Positions 6,649-6,680 of a stretch of DNA of 6,680 bases are shown piece by piece; positions within the stretch are counted from its first letter, which is position 1; each line of letters starts with the position of its first letter. This DNA is from Bacillota bacterium (GTDB taxonomy: Bacteria; Bacillota_A; Clostridia; Lachnospirales; WQUN01). The notes beneath the pieces are model-generated. The model was not told the origin of the DNA. It saw nothing but the letters and a program-made list of their open reading frames with translations, and did not search any database. Where the stretch lies: the NCBI GenBank assembly GCA_009786175.1, contig WQTQ01000092.1, forward strand, positions 1 to 6,680, written 5' to 3'. Both the position numbers and the translations under genes were made by a program.

Positions 6649-6676
6649 ATCATATATTCTGTAGCTGCGAAGACAA
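6649..6676 (-). promoter_or_regulatory. Possible promoter upstream of the radical SAM gene
   Basis: On the minus strand TTGTCT (complement of 6671-6676), a 16-base spacer and TATGAT (complement of 6649-6654) resemble a sigma-A promoter, predicting transcription from about 6642. The -10 box overlaps the upstream in-frame ATG, which would favour the ATG at 6608 as start. It sits at the window edge and the AT-rich context makes chance matches likely. Confidence 0.3.
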
Positions 6677-6680
6677 ACAG

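Noticed and set aside
1..6680. tRNA, rRNA, CRISPR array, transposase or riboswitch
   Set aside because: Reading both strands showed no cloverleaf with a GTTCGA-type arm in a gap, no regularly spaced repeats, no transposase motifs, and no intergenic stretch longer than 133 bases that could hold a riboswitch.

Overview
The window looks like chromosomal DNA from an uncultured or gut-type Firmicute, probably a Clostridia (Oscillospiraceae or Christensenellales-like) genome. This is inferred from strong GGAG-type ribosome binding sites, tightly overlapping genes, a plant- or host-glycan-type glycosidase operon, a DUF4143 ATPase and a radical SAM/SPASM maturase. No rRNA, tRNA, CRISPR array or transposase is visible, so the placement is tentative.

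Layout. Positions 1-2137 (+ strand) hold the end of a carbohydrate-utilisation operon: the C-terminal jelly-roll end of a large GH2/GH106-like glycoside hydrolase (cut by the left edge), a uroporphyrinogen-decarboxylase-superfamily protein that is not HemE, and a ChbG/YdjC-type carbohydrate deacetylase. Both junctions are 4-base ATGA stop/start overlaps, so the three genes are almost certainly co-translated. The convergent gap to the next gene is 38 bases and is half filled by a GC-rich hairpin. Positions 2176-3480 (- strand) hold a single AAA+ ATPase of the AAA_14/DUF4143 family, with its own promoter and ribosome binding site and an intact restriction-endonuclease-like C-terminal motif. The 133-base gap 3481-3613 carries that promoter, a 9-bp direct repeat and a perfect 28-bp palindrome. 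Positions 3614-6608 or beyond (- strand) hold a two-gene operon, radical SAM/SPASM maturase followed by ABC half-transporter. The ABC ribosome binding site overlaps the stop codon of the maturase.

How the genes work together. The + strand operon probably removes sugars and acyl groups from a glycan; the role of its UROD-like member is unknown. The - strand pair has the standard logic of a ribosomally made, post-translationally modified peptide (RiPP) system: a radical SAM enzyme modifies a precursor peptide and an ABC exporter carries it out. No precursor gene is visible, and the window ends immediately upstream of the maturase, which is where a precursor would most often lie. This pair is the best candidate in the window for an undescribed system. 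The ATPase between the two operons is lower in GC than the glycan genes and looks like an independent insertion.
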